Origin: JAXGYX01 sp964487355
Lineage (GTDB): Bacteria > Bacillota > Clostridia > Saccharofermentanales > Fastidiosipilaceae
NCBI GenBank assembly: GCA_964487355.1
Contig: CAZAPS010000014.1
Span: forward strand, 1 to 36,746
DNA: 36,746 nt
Reading direction: 5' to 3'
A program made the translations under genes and the position numbers. Below, in pieces: positions 34,088-36,746 of this stretch. Numbering within the stretch: position 1 is the first letter of the stretch; each line of letters opens with the position of its first letter. The notes below the pieces were generated by a model. The model had not been told where the DNA came from, made no database searches, and saw only the letters and a program-made list of their open reading frames with translations.

Positions 34088-35334
34088 AAACAGCTGTGGT
34101 AAAAAATGACGATTCAGGCCGGGCCGGCTACCGTTCCCGCATGATTCTACTATTTGTGGTTTGCGCCACTTTCCTCAGCACCGGTTTTTCCAGCTCGCTG
34201 ATCGGCGCAGCCTGGCCGGCGATTGAGACTGAGTTTTCGCTGTCGGTGATTTATGGCGGCTATGTATCTTCCGCCCGAATGGTCGGTGTGGTGTTCGCCT
34301 CATATTTGCTGGGCAAGATGTTGTCTCGCTTCGGCATCGCGAAGGTCGCCATCTTCTCCACGACTGTGATGACGCTGGCCTGGATTGGTTTCGCGATCGC
34401 CCCATCTTATGGTTGGATTTTGTTCTCCGCCTTTCCACTGGGTTTCGGTACCGGCGCTGTGGATTCGGGGTTCAATAATTTAGTGGCTGTTCATTATAAA
34501 CCCAAGCACCTCAGCTGGTTACATAGCGGTTTTGGCATCGGCGCGATCGTCGCTCCCTTGATGATGTCGGGCTTGATCAAACAACCGGGTGGCTGGCGCA
34601 AGATATATCTGATTATCGCGGCTCTGCAATTTTTCATGGTGCTCGTTTTGCTCTCAACCGTCAAACTATGGCAGCATGTGGAGGAACAGCGCGCTGAAGT
34701 CAGCTCGTCTCCCGGCGGCAAACTCCATGCCATCAACGCTAATCTTCATCCTATTAAAATGAAAGGCATGCTCTGCTCAACCGCCAGTGTGTTTTTATAC
34801 ATGTCGATCGAGGTTATCTCCTCCATGTGGTTTTCCACCTTTTTGATCCAAACTCGAGGAATGGACGAGGCCGTCGCCTCCCGCGCGGTTGCCATTTTTT
34901 TCATCGGATTGACCCTGGCGAGACTTTTGAACGGTTTCGTCAATACACGTGTGGAAGCAAAATATATTGTCCGATTTGGGGTCGGCTGTATCATCATTGG
35001 AACCGGCTCTTTGATCTTCACCTCCGGGACGATCGTCAGCCTGGCCTTGGTATTTCTGACCGGCTTTGGTTGTGGGCCGATTTTCGCGACTTTTTTATCT
35101 TTGTCTCCAATACGCTTTGGCACCACCGGAAAAGTCAACCCAATCGGTTTTCAGATGTCCATTGCCTTTATTGTCAGTGGTGTGTCCGCCCCGTTCGTTG
35201 GTTGGCTGTTCAAGAAGATTGGGTATAACGTCATGCCTGTCACGCTGGCAATCATGGCCTTGTTGATGCTGCTGGCAAATGAGCGGACCACAAACATTCT
35301 AGCCCCATATATGGCTCCTTCAAGTTCCACCTGA
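34084..35334 (+). CDS. MFS transporter, paralogue 2 of 3
   Basis: A 416-residue MFS permease, closely similar along its whole length to the genes before and after it. Examples are SSLIGAAWPAIETEFSLSVIYGGYVSSARMVGV, FPLGFGTGAVDSGFNNLVAVHY and GTTGKVNPIGFQMSIAFIVSGV. The TTG start (34084) shares TTGA with the stop of paralogue 1 and has GGAGG 6 nt before it. Some positions differ from both neighbours (for example a shorter segment around FTSGTIVSLAL and SIAFIVSGVSAPFV), suggesting it has drifted in substrate or activity. The substrate is unknown. Confidence 0.9.
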   Translation: MKTAVVKNDDSGRAGYRSRMILLFVVCATFLSTGFSSSLIGAAWPAIETEFSLSVIYGGYVSSARMVGVVFASYLLGKMLSRFGIAKVAIFSTTVMTLAWIGFAIAPSYGWILFSAFPLGFGTGAVDSGFNNLVAVHYKPKHLSWLHSGFGIGAIVAPLMMSGLIKQPGGWRKIYLIIAALQFFMVLVLLSTVKLWQHVEEQRAEVSSSPGGKLHAINANLHPIKMKGMLCSTASVFLYMSIEVISSMWFSTFLIQTRGMDEAVASRAVAIFFIGLTLARLLNGFVNTRVEAKYIVRFGVGCIIIGTGSLIFTSGTIVSLALVFLTGFGCGPIFATFLSLSPIRFGTTGKVNPIGFQMSIAFIVSGVSAPFVGWLFKKIGYNVMPVTLAIMALLMLLANERTTNILAPYMAPSSST

Positions 35335-35417
35335 AATCCGCGTTTTGACGGAGCCCACGATTGATCAAGTGACCGTAATCTGTATCAGTGACCTACAACA
35401 GACTTGAGAGGAAAAAA

Positions 35418-36668
35418 TTGAAAACAACCGCGACAAAAAGAACAGACTCGGCAAGGTCTCATTTGTTTTTGCTATTGGTTATCTGCTTTACTTTTATCAG
35501 CATTGGCTTTTCCGATTCGTTGATCGGTGTTGCCTGGCCGGCGATCGAGTCCGAGTTTGCTTTACCGGTAAGCTATGGCGGTTATGTGTCTTCAGCCCGG
35601 ACAATCGGCGTGGTGCTGGCCTCATACATGCTGGGTAAAATGGTGTCGCGTTTCAGTATCGCGAAAGTCGCGACCGCCGCCGCCGGCGTCATGACTGTTT
35701 CCTGGGTCGGTTTCGCCGTCGCCCCGTCGTACGCCGGGATCTTGCTGTCGGCTTTTCCACTCGGTTTCGGCACCGGCGTTTTGGATTCAGGCTTCAACAA
35801 TTTTGTGACGATTAATTATCAGCCCAGATATGTGAACTGGTTGCAAAGCGCTTTCGGTATCGGCGCGATCATCGCTCCGTTAATGATGTCCGGTCTGATC
35901 AGGCAGCCCAATGGTTGGCGCAAGTTATATATGATCATCGCCGCCCTCCAATTGTTTATCGTGACGATCTTGTTGGCGACTCTTAAACTTTGGGCACACG
36001 CCGGAAAGCATCGTGTTCACCTTGACAGAGTCCCGCCCGCTGATTTTCGCGCCATAAACGCGTATCTTCATCCACTCCGAATGAAAGGCATGCCCTGGGC
36101 CGCCGCCAGCTTCTTTTTGTACATATCGACCGAAGTCGCCTGCTCCATGTGGTTCTCCACCTTTTTGATCCATACCCGTGGAATGAACGAAGCCATCGCC
36201 TCACGCGCGGTCGCGATATTTTTCACCGGTCTCACAGTATCGAGAATCCTGAACGGTTTCACCAGCGCCAGGATGCGGCCCGAGAATATCATTCGATTCT
36301 CCATCGGTCTGGTCATCGGTGGAGCCATCGCCCTACTATTCCCTTCCGGAGCGCTTGTCAGCCTGGCCCTGGTCTTCCTGGTTGGCTTTGGCTGTGGTCC
36401 GATCTTCGCGACCCTTCTGTCCTTGTCTCCGCTGCGATTTGGCACGGTTGGCAAGGTCAACCCGATCGGTTTTCAGATGTCCGCCTCATTTATCGGCGGA
36501 GGTGTGTCCGCTCCCATCGTTGGCTGGTTGTTCAAGCGGGTCGGCTATCACATCATGCCGGTCGTCCTGATCGTCATGGCGTCGCTGTTGTTGCTGGCAA
36601 ATGAGCGCGTCACAAGCATCCTCGCTCCACACATGAGTCGATCTAAGTTAGTCGAGTCTGAGTCATAA
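35418..36668 (+). CDS. MFS transporter, paralogue 3 of 3
   Basis: A 416-residue MFS permease, similar to the two genes before it (SLIGVAWPAIESEFALPVSYGGYVSSARTIGVVLASYMLGKMVSRF, GFGTGVLDSGFNNFV, GKVNPIGFQMSASFIGGG). By comparison the start is the TTG at 35418, preceded by GAGGAAAAAA as in paralogue 2; the frame is open ten codons earlier to an ATG without a ribosome binding site. Unlike the first two junctions, 83 nt separate it from paralogue 2, with only a weak promoter-like sequence, so it may still be on the tex transcript. The substrate is unknown. No convincing terminator follows before the window ends. Confidence 0.9.
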   Translation: MKTTATKRTDSARSHLFLLLVICFTFISIGFSDSLIGVAWPAIESEFALPVSYGGYVSSARTIGVVLASYMLGKMVSRFSIAKVATAAAGVMTVSWVGFAVAPSYAGILLSAFPLGFGTGVLDSGFNNFVTINYQPRYVNWLQSAFGIGAIIAPLMMSGLIRQPNGWRKLYMIIAALQLFIVTILLATLKLWAHAGKHRVHLDRVPPADFRAINAYLHPLRMKGMPWAAASFFLYISTEVACSMWFSTFLIHTRGMNEAIASRAVAIFFTGLTVSRILNGFTSARMRPENIIRFSIGLVIGGAIALLFPSGALVSLALVFLVGFGCGPIFATLLSLSPLRFGTVGKVNPIGFQMSASFIGGGVSAPIVGWLFKRVGYHIMPVVLIVMASLLLLANERVTSILAPHMSRSKLVESES

Positions 36669-36746
36669 GTATATTTCACAACTAAATCAGATTGATTGCA
36701 AAAGTAAGTCCGCTTTTGAAGAACTAAGTTCCTTAAAAATGCAGAA

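Noticed and set aside
36699..36718. CAAAAG / CTTTTG hairpin after the last MFS gene
   Set aside because: The stem is short and AT-rich, without a following T-run; too weak for a terminator.
1..36746. CRISPR arrays, insertion sequences, prophage or defence genes
   Set aside because: No regular direct repeats with spacers, transposase, integrase, or restriction or toxin genes were seen on either strand.

Overview
The window reads as a stretch of chromosome from a low-to-middle GC Gram-positive bacterium (Bacillota, most likely Clostridia-like). The grounds are a single-chain PurL of the clostridial type, the dnaE-pfkA neighbourhood, a sortase with a cell-wall sorting-signal protein, a LytR-CpsA-Psr (LCP) ligase, strong GGAGG ribosome binding sites, frequent TTG starts, and ArgR-like and CtsR-like operator sequences. 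It is dense, almost wholly protein coding, with two tRNA genes and no sign of phage, insertion sequences or CRISPR. Species cannot be named from the sequence alone.

Layout. 1-6902, minus strand: a run reading phosphoglucomutase - dnaE - pfkA - pgsA (pgsA runs off the left edge). 7116-13075, minus: purL then uvrB. 13262-16227, minus: htpG and a class IV aminotransferase. 16389-18987, plus: argGH, divergent from the aminotransferase, with a clear promoter and an ARG-box-like operator. 19120-21533, minus: the 5-formyltetrahydrofolate cyclo-ligase gene, then the UPF0237 (ACT) and UPF0210 pair. 21709-22434, plus: a sortase. 22547-24925, minus: glycogen phosphorylase with a perfect palindrome at its promoter. 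25206-25384, minus: tRNA-CAU and tRNA-Tyr with their own promoter and terminator. 25728-27287, plus: an LCP protein. 27393-28994, minus: a secreted acidic surface protein ending in an FPATG sorting signal. 29172-30248, minus: an EIIC_2-type membrane protein. 30459-36668, plus: tex followed by three tandem paralogous MFS transporters.

How they work together. Glycogen phosphorylase, phosphoglucomutase and 6-phosphofructokinase form a path from stored glycogen through glucose-1-P and glucose-6-P into glycolysis. ArgG and ArgH make arginine from citrulline. The sortase, LCP protein and FPATG protein are a cell-envelope group lying within about 7 kb. DnaE, UvrB, PurL, HtpG and Tex are housekeeping.

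Main points of interest. (1) PurL has Gly instead of the nucleophilic Cys in its glutaminase domain, with an altered oxyanion-loop region as well. (2) A CtsR-like box lies in front of htpG. (3) Palindromic operator candidates overlap the promoters of glgP, the surface protein and the EIIC_2 gene. (4) Three tandem MFS paralogues follow tex, two of them started by TTG codons that overlap the preceding stop. I do not see a defence island or a clearly new multi-gene system; the altered PurL is the strongest candidate for new biology.
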